From contig CAINFA010000111.1 in NCBI GenBank assembly GCA_903847955.1, forward strand, positions 1-48,559: 48,559 bases of DNA. Direction: 5' to 3'. Position 1 is the stretch's first letter, and every line of letters starts with the position of its first letter. The stretch comes from an uncultured Actinomycetes bacterium (GTDB lineage Bacteria > Actinomycetota > Acidimicrobiia > Acidimicrobiales > RAAP-2). The translations under genes were made by a program, and so were the position numbers. The notes below the pieces were generated by a model. It was not told where the DNA came from. It did no database searches and worked only from the letters and a program-made list of their open reading frames with translations. This document shows, piece after piece, positions 16,091 to 24,486 of the stretch.

Positions 16091-17189
16091 GCGTCGCCTG
16101 GTCATCGCGGCGGAGCAGCTGCGTCGTCGAGTCCCTGGGGGGCTCGGCACCTACGCCACCGGGTTGCTCAACGGCTTGGTCGACCTCGCTCCACATGGGC
16201 TCGAGGTGGTCGTCGCCGCGAGCCGTGGACCCGGCGACCCCGACCCGCTGGCTCGCCGTGGCGTCACGCTCGAGTGCTCGGTGCTGCCAGCCAAGCCGTA
16301 CCAGGTGCTCTGCGATCTGGGTGTGGTGGGCTTCGGTGGACCTGGCGTCGACGTGGTCCACACCACCGCTCTTGGGATGGGCCGGGTGCGGGGGCCATCG
16401 GTGGCATCGATCCTCGTGGCGGACCTGTCGTGGCGCGACAGCGGGGTTACGACGGGGTCGCGCGCCAAGCGCTGGCACGAGCGGGCATTGCACCGAGCGC
16501 TGCGCCGGGCGGACCGCTTCATCGTCCTGAGCGAGCCGGTGGCTGAAGCGCTACGCGCCGCCGGTGCGCCAAGAGAAGCGGTGGCAGTGATCCCCTGCGG
16601 CACCGACCACCTCCCGGCTCCAGACCTCGATGCCGCCAGGATGCTGCTCGAGGAACACGAGGTTGAGGGACCCACGGTCCTGTGCGCAGCAACCGCCGAA
16701 CCTCGCAAGAACCTCCGACGACTCCTCGAAGCGTGCCAGCAGCTCTTCGGTGAAGGGAGGTCGCTGACCGTGGTCCTCGTCGGACCCCAGGGTTGGGGTG
16801 ACGCTGGTCTCAACGAGGCGCACGGTGGGGTCCGCGTCGTGCATCTGGGTTTCGTGGAGCCGGGCACCTTGGCCGGGCTCATGGTCGAGGCGACCGTCTT
16901 CGGCTACGTCCCCGTCACCGAGGGCTACGGGCTGCCCCCGGTCGAGGCGTTGAGCCTCGGCACCCCGGTGGTCTGCTCGACCACCACGCCGTCGGTCGCG
17001 CACCTCGCCGCTCCAGGCGTCCGACGGGTTGATCCACGACGTCCAAGCGACATCGCCGCTGCGCTCGACGCGGTACTCGCCGACCCCTCTGGCGCCCGGC
17101 GCAGCGTCGAGGCCCAGCGGGGCGACCTCGAGCAGACCTGGGCGCAGGTGGCCCAACAGCACCTCGATGCATGGGGGATCGGTGGCTGA
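16083..17189 (+). CDS. GT4 family glycosyltransferase (second of three)
   Basis: Second GT-B enzyme, 368 aa. The N-terminus AAEQLRRRVPGGLGTYATGL shows the Gly-rich acceptor loop. Then come VVHTTALGMGRVRGP, FIVLSEPVAEALRAAGAP, ATAEPRKNLRRLLEAC near 205, LVGPQGWGDAGL, HLGFVEPGTLAGLMVEATVF and the donor-site E-x7-E segment TEGYGLPPVEALSLGTPVVC near 279. The GTG start lies in an 8-nt GTGGCTGA overlap with the first GT, and the third GT begins in an identical overlap at its end, so all three are likely translated in series. Tandem paralogues suggest sequential addition of related sugars to one glycan. Confidence 0.88.
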   Translation: MAERRLVIAAEQLRRRVPGGLGTYATGLLNGLVDLAPHGLEVVVAASRGPGDPDPLARRGVTLECSVLPAKPYQVLCDLGVVGFGGPGVDVVHTTALGMGRVRGPSVASILVADLSWRDSGVTTGSRAKRWHERALHRALRRADRFIVLSEPVAEALRAAGAPREAVAVIPCGTDHLPAPDLDAARMLLEEHEVEGPTVLCAATAEPRKNLRRLLEACQQLFGEGRSLTVVLVGPQGWGDAGLNEAHGGVRVVHLGFVEPGTLAGLMVEATVFGYVPVTEGYGLPPVEALSLGTPVVCSTTTPSVAHLAAPGVRRVDPRRPSDIAAALDAVLADPSGARRSVEAQRGDLEQTWAQVAQQHLDAWGIGG

Positions 17190-18342
17190 GCGCCTCGTCG
17201 TCAGCCTCGACGTCTCTGCGGTGCCCAACCGCCCTGCAGGCGCCGGACGCTACATCGCGGTCCTCGCCGAGCACCTGGCCGCCCGCGGCGATATTGACCT
17301 CGTGGTGTGGTGTCGGTCCGACGACGCCACGAGGTGGCGCCAGCTCCTCGGGTCTGGCGCCACGATCCGGGCCGAGGTGCCCCGGTCGCGTCCGCTCCGC
17401 CTGCTCTACGAGCGGTTGGTACTCGGTCATCGGATCAACGCGCTCAGTCCCTCGGTCCACCACAGTCCCCACTACACCTTGCCCGGAGCGCTTCGAGTCG
17501 CGAGCTGCGTGTCGATCATGGACACCACGTTCTTCGACCACCCTGAGCTCCACGAGGCATCGAAGGTGCCGTTCTTCCGGAGCGCCATTGTGCGCTCAGC
17601 TCGCCGGGCCACTCGGTTGATCTGCATCTCGGAGTTCACCGCCGATCGCCTCGCCGAGGTGGTGGAGGTGCGCGTGCCGATCACCGTGGCGCGTCTTGGG
17701 GTGGACCTCGAGCGCTTCACGGACCACGTGCAGCCCAGTGACCTTGAGGTGCGGGCTGACCTTGGCCTCGACCCCTCCCGGCGCTACGTGGCCTTCGTCT
17801 CGACGCTCGAGCCTCGGAAGGGCATCATCGAACTGCTCGAAGCCTTCGATGCCACCGCCTCGGCGCATCCAGAGGTCGACTTGGTGCTGGCCGGTCAGCC
17901 GGGCTGGGGGAGCGACGCGATCGAGGCCGCCTTCGCGCGACTCGCGCACCCAGCGCGGGTCCGACGCCTGGGCTACGTCGAGGATGTGGCGCTGCCTGCG
18001 CTGATCCGCGGGGCGGTAGCCCTTGCCTACCCCTCCACCGCCGAGGGATTCGGACTCCCCGCTCTCGAGGCCTTGGCGTGCGGCACGCCGCTGATCACCA
18101 CCGCCGGAACGGTCATGGAGAGCTTGGTCGAGGGGGCCGCCATCCTCGTGGCCCCCCGATCCTCGCCTGACCTTCGTGCCGCCCTCGAGCAGCTCCTCGG
18201 TGCTGGACCCGATCCAGCCCTCGTCGCCCACGGGCTCGACGTGGCACGGTCCCACACCTGGGCGAGGTGCGTCGACGCGCACGTGGCTGCCTACCGTGCA
18301 GCAGTGGCCGACGCTCAGGGAGAGCGCCGGCGGAGTAGGTAG
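17182..18342 (+). CDS. GT4 family glycosyltransferase (third of three)
   Basis: Third GT-B enzyme, 386 aa. Motifs are SLDVSAVPNRPAGAGRYIA at the N-terminus, VHHSPHYTLPGALRVASCVS near 93, CISEFTADRLAEVV, FVSTLEPRKGIIELLEAF near 207, LAGQPGWGSDAIEAAFARL, RLGYVEDVALPALIRGAVAL and the E-x7-E block AEGFGLPALEALACGTPLIT near 290. It follows the second GT with an 8-nt overlap. Its TAG stop (18340-18342) is the first half of the TAGGGT hexamer that appears to drive the next gene. Likely role: another step in the same surface glycan; substrate not readable. Confidence 0.88.
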   Translation: MAERLVVSLDVSAVPNRPAGAGRYIAVLAEHLAARGDIDLVVWCRSDDATRWRQLLGSGATIRAEVPRSRPLRLLYERLVLGHRINALSPSVHHSPHYTLPGALRVASCVSIMDTTFFDHPELHEASKVPFFRSAIVRSARRATRLICISEFTADRLAEVVEVRVPITVARLGVDLERFTDHVQPSDLEVRADLGLDPSRRYVAFVSTLEPRKGIIELLEAFDATASAHPEVDLVLAGQPGWGSDAIEAAFARLAHPARVRRLGYVEDVALPALIRGAVALAYPSTAEGFGLPALEALACGTPLITTAGTVMESLVEGAAILVAPRSSPDLRAALEQLLGAGPDPALVAHGLDVARSHTWARCVDAHVAAYRAAVADAQGERRRSR

Positions 18343-18345
18343 GGT
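18340..18345 (+). promoter_or_regulatory. Leaderless -10 hexamer of the SDR gene, overlapping a stop codon
   Basis: TAGGGT, whose TAG is the stop of the third GT4 gene; 6 nt (GGCTCC) separate it from the GTG at 18352. Confidence 0.55.
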
Positions 18346-18351
18346 GGCTCC

Positions 18352-19254
18352 GTGCGAGCGCTGATCACCGGGAGCAGAGGGTTCGTCGGCCAGTGGCTCA
18401 CCCGCCACCTCGAGGCCTGCGGGGACGTGGTGACGCCGTCGGACGCCGAGGTTGACATCGCCGATGTCGCCGCCCTCTGCGTGCTGTTCGAGGAGGCGCA
18501 GCCCGCGGCCATCTACCACCTCGCTGCCAAGAGCCACGTTGGGGACTCGTGGGTGGATCCCACAGAGGTGCTCCGGGTGAACGTGCTCGGCACCGCTGCA
18601 GTCCTCGCAGCGGCTCGGGCAGTTGCCCCTTCAGCTCGGGTGCTCGTGGTGTCCTCGGCGGAGGTCTACGGCCACGTGGGAGCGGAGGATCTGCCCCTGA
18701 CCGAGGAGTCATCGGTGCGGCCGGTCTCGCCCTACGCCGCCTCAAAGGTGGCGGCCGAAGCCGTGGCGATTCAAGCCGTGCTCGGCTACGACCAGGACGT
18801 CGTGGTGGCGCGACCGTTCAACCACGTCGGACCAGCCCAGAGCCCCATGTTCGCCGTGGCAGCGCTCGCCCAGCGCGTGGTGGCGGCGGAGCGGTCGGGC
18901 GCCAACCGCATCGCGGTGGGCAACCTGGCGGCCAGACGGGATTTCACCGACGTTCGAGACGTGGTGGTGGCCTACCGCCGCCTCATCGAGCTCGGCGAAC
19001 GCGGCGAGACGTACAACATCTGCTCGGGGGTCGACGTGGCCATCGATGAGGTGGCAGCGATGCTGCTCGAGCTGGCGAAGACCTCTTGCGTCTTCGAGGT
19101 CGACTCGCAGTTGACTCGGCCTGCTGATGTGCCCGTGCTCCGCGGGAGCGCAGCCAAGCTGTCCGAGCGCACTGGCTGGTCACCGCAGATTCCGCTTCGC
19201 AAGACGCTCGAGGACACCTTGGCCTACTGGCGCACCCAAGACGTCGACGGCTGA
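18352..19254 (+). CDS. GDP-4-dehydro-6-deoxymannose reductase-like SDR
   Basis: Extended SDR of 300 aa. The NAD(P) loop TGSRGFVG is at 6-13, IYHLAAKSHVGDSW at 54-67, catalytic residues in SSAEVYG and YAASK (Y128, K132), and RPFNHVGPAQSPMF near 154 is typical of Rmd/GDP-mannose dehydratase relatives. It may make GDP-rhamnose or a related deoxysugar from a GDP-mannose derivative; no GDP-mannose 4,6-dehydratase is in the window to supply the substrate, so this is inferred from similarity. The GTG at 18352 matches leaderless geometry. The gene ends in a hairpin shared with the convergent gene. Confidence 0.82.
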   Translation: MRALITGSRGFVGQWLTRHLEACGDVVTPSDAEVDIADVAALCVLFEEAQPAAIYHLAAKSHVGDSWVDPTEVLRVNVLGTAAVLAAARAVAPSARVLVVSSAEVYGHVGAEDLPLTEESSVRPVSPYAASKVAAEAVAIQAVLGYDQDVVVARPFNHVGPAQSPMFAVAALAQRVVAAERSGANRIAVGNLAARRDFTDVRDVVVAYRRLIELGERGETYNICSGVDVAIDEVAAMLLELAKTSCVFEVDSQLTRPADVPVLRGSAAKLSERTGWSPQIPLRKTLEDTLAYWRTQDVDG

Positions 19255-19291
19255 GCCCAGCGGCGGCGTCCTTGGTGCAGAGGGCTCAGCC
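19249..19291. terminator. Bidirectional terminator hairpin between convergent genes
   Basis: Perfect 10-bp inverted repeat GGCTGAGCCC (19249-19258) and GGGCTCAGCC (19282-19291) with a 23-base loop. It contains the stop codons of both convergent genes. No T tract follows. Confidence 0.6.
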
Positions 19292-19681
19292 CTCGGCCTT
19301 GACCTGCGGCTCGAGGACCTTGGTGCGGAACTGGCTGTGGAGGTCCTTGGCTTGGTCGCGGACCTTGGTCACGGCATCGCGGGCAGGGGCAGGGAGCTTG
19401 GCCTCGAGGGGTGCCAAGGCGCCCTCCACCAGGTCGGCGGTGCGTCCCACGCTGTCGTCGACCTTGATCGCTGAGCGAGCGGCCACATCTTGGACGGCCT
19501 TGAGCTGATCCTTGACTTGGGCGATGGGCAGGTCCACCGGGGACTTCTCGAGGAGGGACTTCGAGGTCACGGTCAGCTTCTGCACGCCCATGACGCCGAG
19601 GCCGACGGCGGTGTAGCCGAGGTCCTTGACCTTGGTTGCGGCGCTGGTCGTGGTGGTCTTGGTCTTCTCAGGCTCGGTCAT
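19286..19681 (-). CDS. Helical HbhA/phasin-like protein
   Basis: 131-aa protein with no signal peptide. After a Thr/Lys-rich start (MTEPEKTKTTTTSAATKVKD) it has a mildly hydrophobic patch (LGYTAVGLGVMGVQKLT), then ~90 residues of amphipathic helix rich in Lys, Asp, Ala and Val (VKDQLKAVQDVAARSAIKVD and beyond), ending KVLEPQVKAEG. This pattern resembles mycobacterial heparin-binding hemagglutinin, phasins and lipid-droplet proteins; family membership is not certain. The ATG at 19681 has GGAG six bases upstream. Unlike most genes here it has a textbook sigma-70 promoter and a real 5' UTR, suggesting strong or separately controlled expression. Confidence 0.75.
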   Translation of the reverse strand: MTEPEKTKTTTTSAATKVKDLGYTAVGLGVMGVQKLTVTSKSLLEKSPVDLPIAQVKDQLKAVQDVAARSAIKVDDSVGRTADLVEGALAPLEAKLPAPARDAVTKVRDQAKDLHSQFRTKVLEPQVKAEG

Positions 19682-19702
19682 CGCACACTCCGTGGTTCGT
19701 CG

Positions 19703-19738
19703 ATGCACCATTGTACGCAGTGTGCATAACATTTGCAA
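19703..19738 (-). promoter_or_regulatory. Canonical promoter with overlapping inverted repeat
   Basis: On the minus strand TTGCAA (19738-19733) and TACAAT (19715-19710) are separated by exactly 17 bp, with a ~28-nt leader and GGAG before the HbhA-like gene. An inverted repeat ATGCAC/GTGCAT (19703-19708 and 19722-19727) brackets the -10 box and could be an operator. This AT-rich promoter contrasts with the -35-less hexamers elsewhere. Confidence 0.65.
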
Positions 19739-19763
19739 GCAGGGAGGGCGAGGTGGGCTCAGG

Positions 19764-19769
19764 TAGCCT
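19764..19769 (+). promoter_or_regulatory. TAGCCT hexamer upstream of the GT2-membrane gene
   Basis: TAGCCT ten bases before the ATG at 19780; divergent to the canonical promoter at 19710-19738. The leader would be about 3 nt. Confidence 0.45.
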
Positions 19770-19779
19770 TGGTCCACCC

Positions 19780-22700
19780 ATGGATTCCCTCGCCCCCTCG
19801 GTCGTCGCCGTCGTCGCCTCCCGTGAGCCGGGGCCGTGGTTCGAGCAGACCCTGGCGTCGCTGGCGGCGCAGGACTACGAGCAGCTGTCCATCTTGGTGC
19901 TCGCTGGCGGCCAGGAGGACGCGGTGCGGGCATCGGTGGCTGCCCACGCTCCGGGTGCCTACGTCCGCATGGTCGAGGACTACCGAGGCTACGGGCCAAC
20001 CTCGAACCTCGCCATCGAGATGGTCGATGGGGCGACGTTCTTCCTCCTGTGCCACGACGACTGCTCGATTGCCCCTGATGCGGTGCGCATCATGGTCGAG
20101 GAGTCGTTCCGTTCCAATGCCGGCATCGTGACGCCGAAGCTCGTGACGATGGCCGATCCAGGTGTGCTGCTCCACGTCGGCCAGGTGGCTGACGTCACCG
20201 GTGCGGTGGCCGAGCGCGTTGGGCGCGGTGAGGTCGACCACGGCCAGCACGACGCCGTGCGGGAGGTCTTCGTGGCCCCCGGGGGCTGCAACCTCGTTCG
20301 TGCCGACTTGTTCAGCGCCCTTGGTGGCTTCGATCCAGGCATCTCGGCAATGGGTGAGGACCTCGAGCTGTCCTGGCACGCCCAGGTCGCTGGTGCACGG
20401 GTGGTCGTGGCGCCAAAGGCCGTCGTGGCCCATGAGCACCTCCGCTCGAGCGGGCAAGAGGAGGTCGAGGAAGGCCAGAGCCTCCAAGGGCTCCAGCGCC
20501 GCCATGAGGTCCGCACCATGTTGACCTGCTCTTCGATGGTGACCTTGGCGTGGGCTGTCCCGATGGCCCTCGTGCTCGCCGGGCTCGAGTGGCTGGTGGC
20601 CAAGATCGGCCGGGACGACGCCCGGGCCAAGGTGGTGGTCTCGAGCTGGCGCCACAACCTGGCCCGCACGCCCGACCTCAAGGTTCGCCGAGCCTCCATC
20701 GCAGCGGGGCGTCAGCTGAGTGACCGCGAGCTCCACCGACGCCAAGCACGAGGATCGATCCGGCTCAAGACCTTCGTGACCCGACTCTTCTACCAAGGCA
20801 TGGCGGTGGCGAGGGGTTCGGCGACCGAGGACGCAGCGGTGGGCCTCGACGACCTCGACTTGACCGGCAGCATCGGGTCCGCCTTCTCTGAGAACCAAGA
20901 CTTCGACGAACTCGATGACCTCGGGCATCGGATTGGTGTCCACGGCACCTCGCGGAGGTTCCTCGGTTCGCGCAGCGGGCGCATGGTGGCGGTCGGACTC
21001 CTCATGGTCCTGTACCTCGTGGGCTCGAGGAACCTCGCCTTCTCGCCACTTCCCTACGTGGGGCTGTTCTCGAAGTTCCCCAGCTTCACCGGTGCCTGGT
21101 CGCAGATGTTCTCGAGCTGGCGTCCGGTGGGGGTTGGCACCTCGCTACCCGCCCCATCGGGGTACGGCACCTTGGGTGCACTCGGCGTCTTGACCGCAGG
21201 GCACATGGCGCTGCTCGAGGACCTGCTGGTCGTCGGTATGGTGCCGCTCGGCATGCTCGGTGTGGCGCGCCTCGTGAGCCCGTTGGTCTCCCCCCGAGCA
21301 CGGTTGGCAACGGCAGCGGCCTACGGGGCTATTGGCCTGTGGGGTTCGGCGATCCAGCTCGGCCGCCTCGACGGCCTCATCGCGTACGGAGCTCTACCGT
21401 GGCTCGTCGTGTGCACTGGTCGGGTGGCCGGGGCAGCGCCGATGGCGATGCCGGTGACCGACGCCCGGCTCGGCGACAAGGGTTGGTCGCGCTCGGCTCG
21501 GGGCCGACTGGTCTGGGCCGCGGTGCTGAGCGCCATGGCGATCTCGCTGAGCCCCGCACTCGCAGTGGCGCTCCTCGTGGTCGCCCTGGGTTACGCGATC
21601 GGCGGGTTGCCGCAGGGTGCTGCCGATGGCCTTCGGTACAGCTGGACCACGGTCAAGGTGCTGGTCGGGGCGGTCGTGCTGCTCGGACCCTGGGTCGCCG
21701 GCATGGTGCTGCATCCCACCGCAGCGGCTGGCGTCTTGGGGTTGCCGATCTCCACCTCGAGTGCCCCATCGCTCGCTGCGCTCCTGCGGTTCAGCGTTGG
21801 GACGGCAGGTGCGAGCCCTGTGAGCTGGGCCTTGCCGATGGCCGCAGTGAGCCCCCTCGTCTTGGTCCGTGGAGCCAGACTCGTCATGGCATCTCGGCTG
21901 GCGATGATCGCGGTGAGCTCGTGGGGGTTGGCCTACCTCGTGGCGAACCACCTGCTCGGAAGCTTCGCCCCGCAGTTGACGGTCATCTTGGTGCCCGGCG
22001 CTGTGGCAGTGGCTGGGCTCGCTGGGTTGGCGATCTCCGGGTTCGAGGTTGAGCTGGCTGACTTCGCCTTCGGCTGGCGCCAGGGGGTCGCCGTGTTCGG
22101 CGTGGCCGCCAGTCTGCTCGGCATGGTCCCCTTCGTGCTCGCAACGGGGAGTGGCTCATGGGGACTCTCGACGAGTGGCATCACCGGTGAGGTTGAGGCC
22201 GTGACCGCAGCGACCGCCACCGAGGGAATGCGGGTGCTGTGGCTCGCCGATCCACGGGTGCTCCCCATGCAGGGCTGGTCCATCGAGCCCGGTCTGGCCT
22301 TTGGCACCACGACCTCGACCACCGAGAGCTCAACCTCGCTCTTCGCAGAGGTGGGCCCGGGGGACGCCAGCCACCTCGCCGATGCCGTCAGGGAGGCGAT
22401 GGACGGGAACACCACCACCTTGGGACGTCTGCTCGGTCAAGGAGCCATCGGCTACGTGGTGGTCGACACCTCGGCGACGCCCTCGATCACCGACCTCAGC
22501 CACTCGAGCACCTTCGCCGTCCCACCGAGCCTGGAGCGAGCGCTCTCGCTCCAGCAAGACCTCAGTCAGGTGTCCACTGCAGGGGGGATCACGGTCTACC
22601 GCGTCACCGACGCCATCCCGCTCCTTGCCCTCCGCCAGGAGCCCGCTCCGTTGGGAGTCCCCTCCAGCGCAGCGGCAGTGGCTGGTTGGCTGCCCATCGG

Positions 22701-23010
22701 CACCCCAGCCCCTGACAGCCTCGGTACCCTGAGCGTCGCCCCACGCGGGACGGTGCTCGTCACCTCGAGCCCCTCCAGCGCGCTGCGGTTGAGCGTCGGT
22801 GGACGGCAGGTGCGTTCGACCCCTGGATTCAGCTCCGCGGCCCAGTTCGCCTCGGCCGGCGGCACCGCTGCGCTCACGAGTTCGATGCTCCCGCGCAACG
22901 GCCTGCTCGCTGGGATCGACGTGCTGGCGTGGGTGGCGTGTGGTGCGGCGTTGCTCGGCGTGGTGCGCCCGAGGCGCTCGGCCGTCACTCCCCACGAGGA
23001 GCCCTCGTGA
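19780..23010 (+). CDS. Giant GT2 glycosyltransferase fused to multi-pass membrane domain
   Basis: 1076-aa protein. Residues ~1-260 are a GT2 domain: VVAVVASREPGPWFEQTLAS, TFFLLCHDDCSIAPDAVR (DD variant of DXD), GIVTPKLV, APGGCNLVRADLFSALGGFD and the acceptor motif MGEDLELSWHAQVAGA. Next come a basic helical linker and, from ~400, at least ten hydrophobic segments (for example VAVGLLMVLYLVG and AVLSAMAISLSPALAVALLV). A soluble stretch (~800-1030) and a last helix near the C-terminus (LAWVACGAALLGVV) follow. The pairing of this fusion with a DUF5719 gene, near manB, cofDE and manC, is conserved in actinobacteria. It probably both forms and moves a lipid-linked polymer across the membrane; that is inferred. 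The next gene overlaps its stop (GTGA). Confidence 0.88.
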   Translation: MDSLAPSVVAVVASREPGPWFEQTLASLAAQDYEQLSILVLAGGQEDAVRASVAAHAPGAYVRMVEDYRGYGPTSNLAIEMVDGATFFLLCHDDCSIAPDAVRIMVEESFRSNAGIVTPKLVTMADPGVLLHVGQVADVTGAVAERVGRGEVDHGQHDAVREVFVAPGGCNLVRADLFSALGGFDPGISAMGEDLELSWHAQVAGARVVVAPKAVVAHEHLRSSGQEEVEEGQSLQGLQRRHEVRTMLTCSSMVTLAWAVPMALVLAGLEWLVAKIGRDDARAKVVVSSWRHNLARTPDLKVRRASIAAGRQLSDRELHRRQARGSIRLKTFVTRLFYQGMAVARGSATEDAAVGLDDLDLTGSIGSAFSENQDFDELDDLGHRIGVHGTSRRFLGSRSGRMVAVGLLMVLYLVGSRNLAFSPLPYVGLFSKFPSFTGAWSQMFSSWRPVGVGTSLPAPSGYGTLGALGVLTAGHMALLEDLLVVGMVPLGMLGVARLVSPLVSPRARLATAAAYGAIGLWGSAIQLGRLDGLIAYGALPWLVVCTGRVAGAAPMAMPVTDARLGDKGWSRSARGRLVWAAVLSAMAISLSPALAVALLVVALGYAIGGLPQGAADGLRYSWTTVKVLVGAVVLLGPWVAGMVLHPTAAAGVLGLPISTSSAPSLAALLRFSVGTAGASPVSWALPMAAVSPLVLVRGARLVMASRLAMIAVSSWGLAYLVANHLLGSFAPQLTVILVPGAVAVAGLAGLAISGFEVELADFAFGWRQGVAVFGVAASLLGMVPFVLATGSGSWGLSTSGITGEVEAVTAATATEGMRVLWLADPRVLPMQGWSIEPGLAFGTTTSTTESSTSLFAEVGPGDASHLADAVREAMDGNTTTLGRLLGQGAIGYVVVDTSATPSITDLSHSSTFAVPPSLERALSLQQDLSQVSTAGGITVYRVTDAIPLLALRQEPAPLGVPSSAAAVAGWLPIGTPAPDSLGTLSVAPRGTVLVTSSPSSALRLSVGGRQVRSTPGFSSAAQFASAGGTAALTSSMLPRNGLLAGIDVLAWVACGAALLGVVRPRRSAVTPHEEPS

Positions 23011-24437
23011 CCGCGCGCCGTCGTCGCAGCACCGAGCCCGGGCGCCTGAGGGTAGCTGGCTTGGTGGGGGTCTCCATGGCCGTGCTGGTCGGGGGTGCAG
23101 CGGTGAGAGGTGCCGCCACCCCTCCCACGCTCGCGCCGCTGTCGGGGACCCTCGCCGCCTCACCATCAGCCTCGTCCTCGGCGTGGGTCTGCGGCGCAGC
23201 CCCCACCACCGATGTCGACACCATCGCGCTCACGAACACCACCGCCAGCCCGGTATTCGGCACCGTGACCGAAGTGGGCAGCGGAGCCCCGAGCGCTGCC
23301 CGACCGGTTGCCATCGCCCCCCACAGCACCGCCAGCATCAATCCCGTGCGGGGGGCAACGGGAGACTTCGTGTCGACGCTGGTGTCGCTCGATGGTGGAG
23401 GGGTTGCCGCTACCAGCGTCATCGAGGCCGATGGGTTGTGGACGACGTCACCATGCGTGGCCACTGCCACCTCGTCGTCGTACCTCGCCGGAGGCACGAC
23501 GGCCAATGGTGCTGACACCTACCTCACCGTCACCAACCCGACCGCCACCTTGGCAGTGGTCAACGCCAGCTTCGTCACGCCGACCCAGGTGCTCCAGCCC
23601 CTGCCGTACCAGGGGCTGGTTATCGCCCCAGCCCACTCGGTGACGCTCAACCTCGGCGCCTACGTCCAAGCCCAACCCAGCTTCGGAATCGCCGTCACCG
23701 CCACGACTGGGCGGGTCGTCGCCAGCGAGTTCGAGCACGGTGCCGGGCGCGTCAGAGCGATCTCCTTGGTCGAGGGAGCCCCAGCGCTCATGGACGATGC
23801 GGTGATCGCTGGTGCGTCCAACGTGGCCTCTGCGTCGACCATCCTCGAGGTGGCCAACCTGTCGGATACCCCAGAGACCGCAAGCCTCGGCATCACCCTC
23901 CCCTCGGGGCCCGTCGCGAGCGAGCACCTCTCGCTCGGGGCGATGACCGTCACCGACCTGAACCTCGGTGCGAGCTCGGCGATTCCGAAGAACTTCGCCT
24001 ACGCCGCTCGGGTCACGACGAGTGGCCCTGGGGTGGTGGTGGCGCGCATCACGGCGACCTCAGCGGGCGAGGTGCGGACGCGGGCGGTGCTGGCGGGCCA
24101 ACTCGCTGTGGCTGGTCCGACGGTGGCAGTGGTGCCTCCTGCTGGCGTGGGTGTGGATCGCCAGGTCGGTTGGGTTGGGGTCCTGTGCCTCGGTGATGGC
24201 CCCTTGACGTTGTCGGTGGCAACCATGAGTGCTGGCAACTTGGTGCCAGCACCTCGAGCCCCGCTCAAACTCCACGGTGGGACCTTCGTTCCCCTCGAGG
24301 CACCCACCATTCCCACCATTGGCCGCCAAGAGGCGTTCGTGGTGCGTGCGTCAGGGCCCATCGCCATCCTCGGGGCACTCATCCCGAGCAGCCTGCCCGC
24401 CGGTCAAGGATCAACCGGGATCACCGTGGCGAACTGA
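23007..24437 (+). CDS. DUF5719 family secreted protein
   Basis: 476-aa protein with an N-terminal membrane helix or signal (LRVAGLVGVSMAVLVGGAAV) and an extracytoplasmic body of beta-rich repeats. DUF5719 hallmarks are TYLTVTNPTATLAVVNASFV, GLVIAPAHSVTLNLGAYVQ and VTATTGRVVASEFEH; the first unit near 60 (DTIALTNTTASPVFGTVTEV) and a third near 275 (STILEVANLSDTPETASLGI) look like repeats of the same sandwich fold. The GTG at 23007 overlaps the GT2 stop and has GAGGAG six bases upstream, so the pair is translationally coupled. Function is unknown; coupling to the GT2-membrane protein suggests an outer partner of glycan polymerisation or attachment. A convergent terminator hairpin follows. Confidence 0.82.
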   Translation: MTARRRRSTEPGRLRVAGLVGVSMAVLVGGAAVRGAATPPTLAPLSGTLAASPSASSSAWVCGAAPTTDVDTIALTNTTASPVFGTVTEVGSGAPSAARPVAIAPHSTASINPVRGATGDFVSTLVSLDGGGVAATSVIEADGLWTTSPCVATATSSSYLAGGTTANGADTYLTVTNPTATLAVVNASFVTPTQVLQPLPYQGLVIAPAHSVTLNLGAYVQAQPSFGIAVTATTGRVVASEFEHGAGRVRAISLVEGAPALMDDAVIAGASNVASASTILEVANLSDTPETASLGITLPSGPVASEHLSLGAMTVTDLNLGASSAIPKNFAYAARVTTSGPGVVVARITATSAGEVRTRAVLAGQLAVAGPTVAVVPPAGVGVDRQVGWVGVLCLGDGPLTLSVATMSAGNLVPAPRAPLKLHGGTFVPLEAPTIPTIGRQEAFVVRASGPIAILGALIPSSLPAGQGSTGITVAN

Positions 24438-24442
24438 GCGCT

Positions 24443-24475
24443 CGCCACCTCGTCAACCGGGTTGACCAGGTGGCG
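24443..24475. terminator. Long bidirectional terminator hairpin
   Basis: CGCCACCT (24443-24450) pairs with AGGTGGCG (24468-24475); an inner GTCAA/TTGAC stem extends it around a CCGGG loop. It lies between the convergent DUF5719 and ftsH stops. No T tract. Confidence 0.7.
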
Positions 24476-24486
24476 GCGTCACGTTC

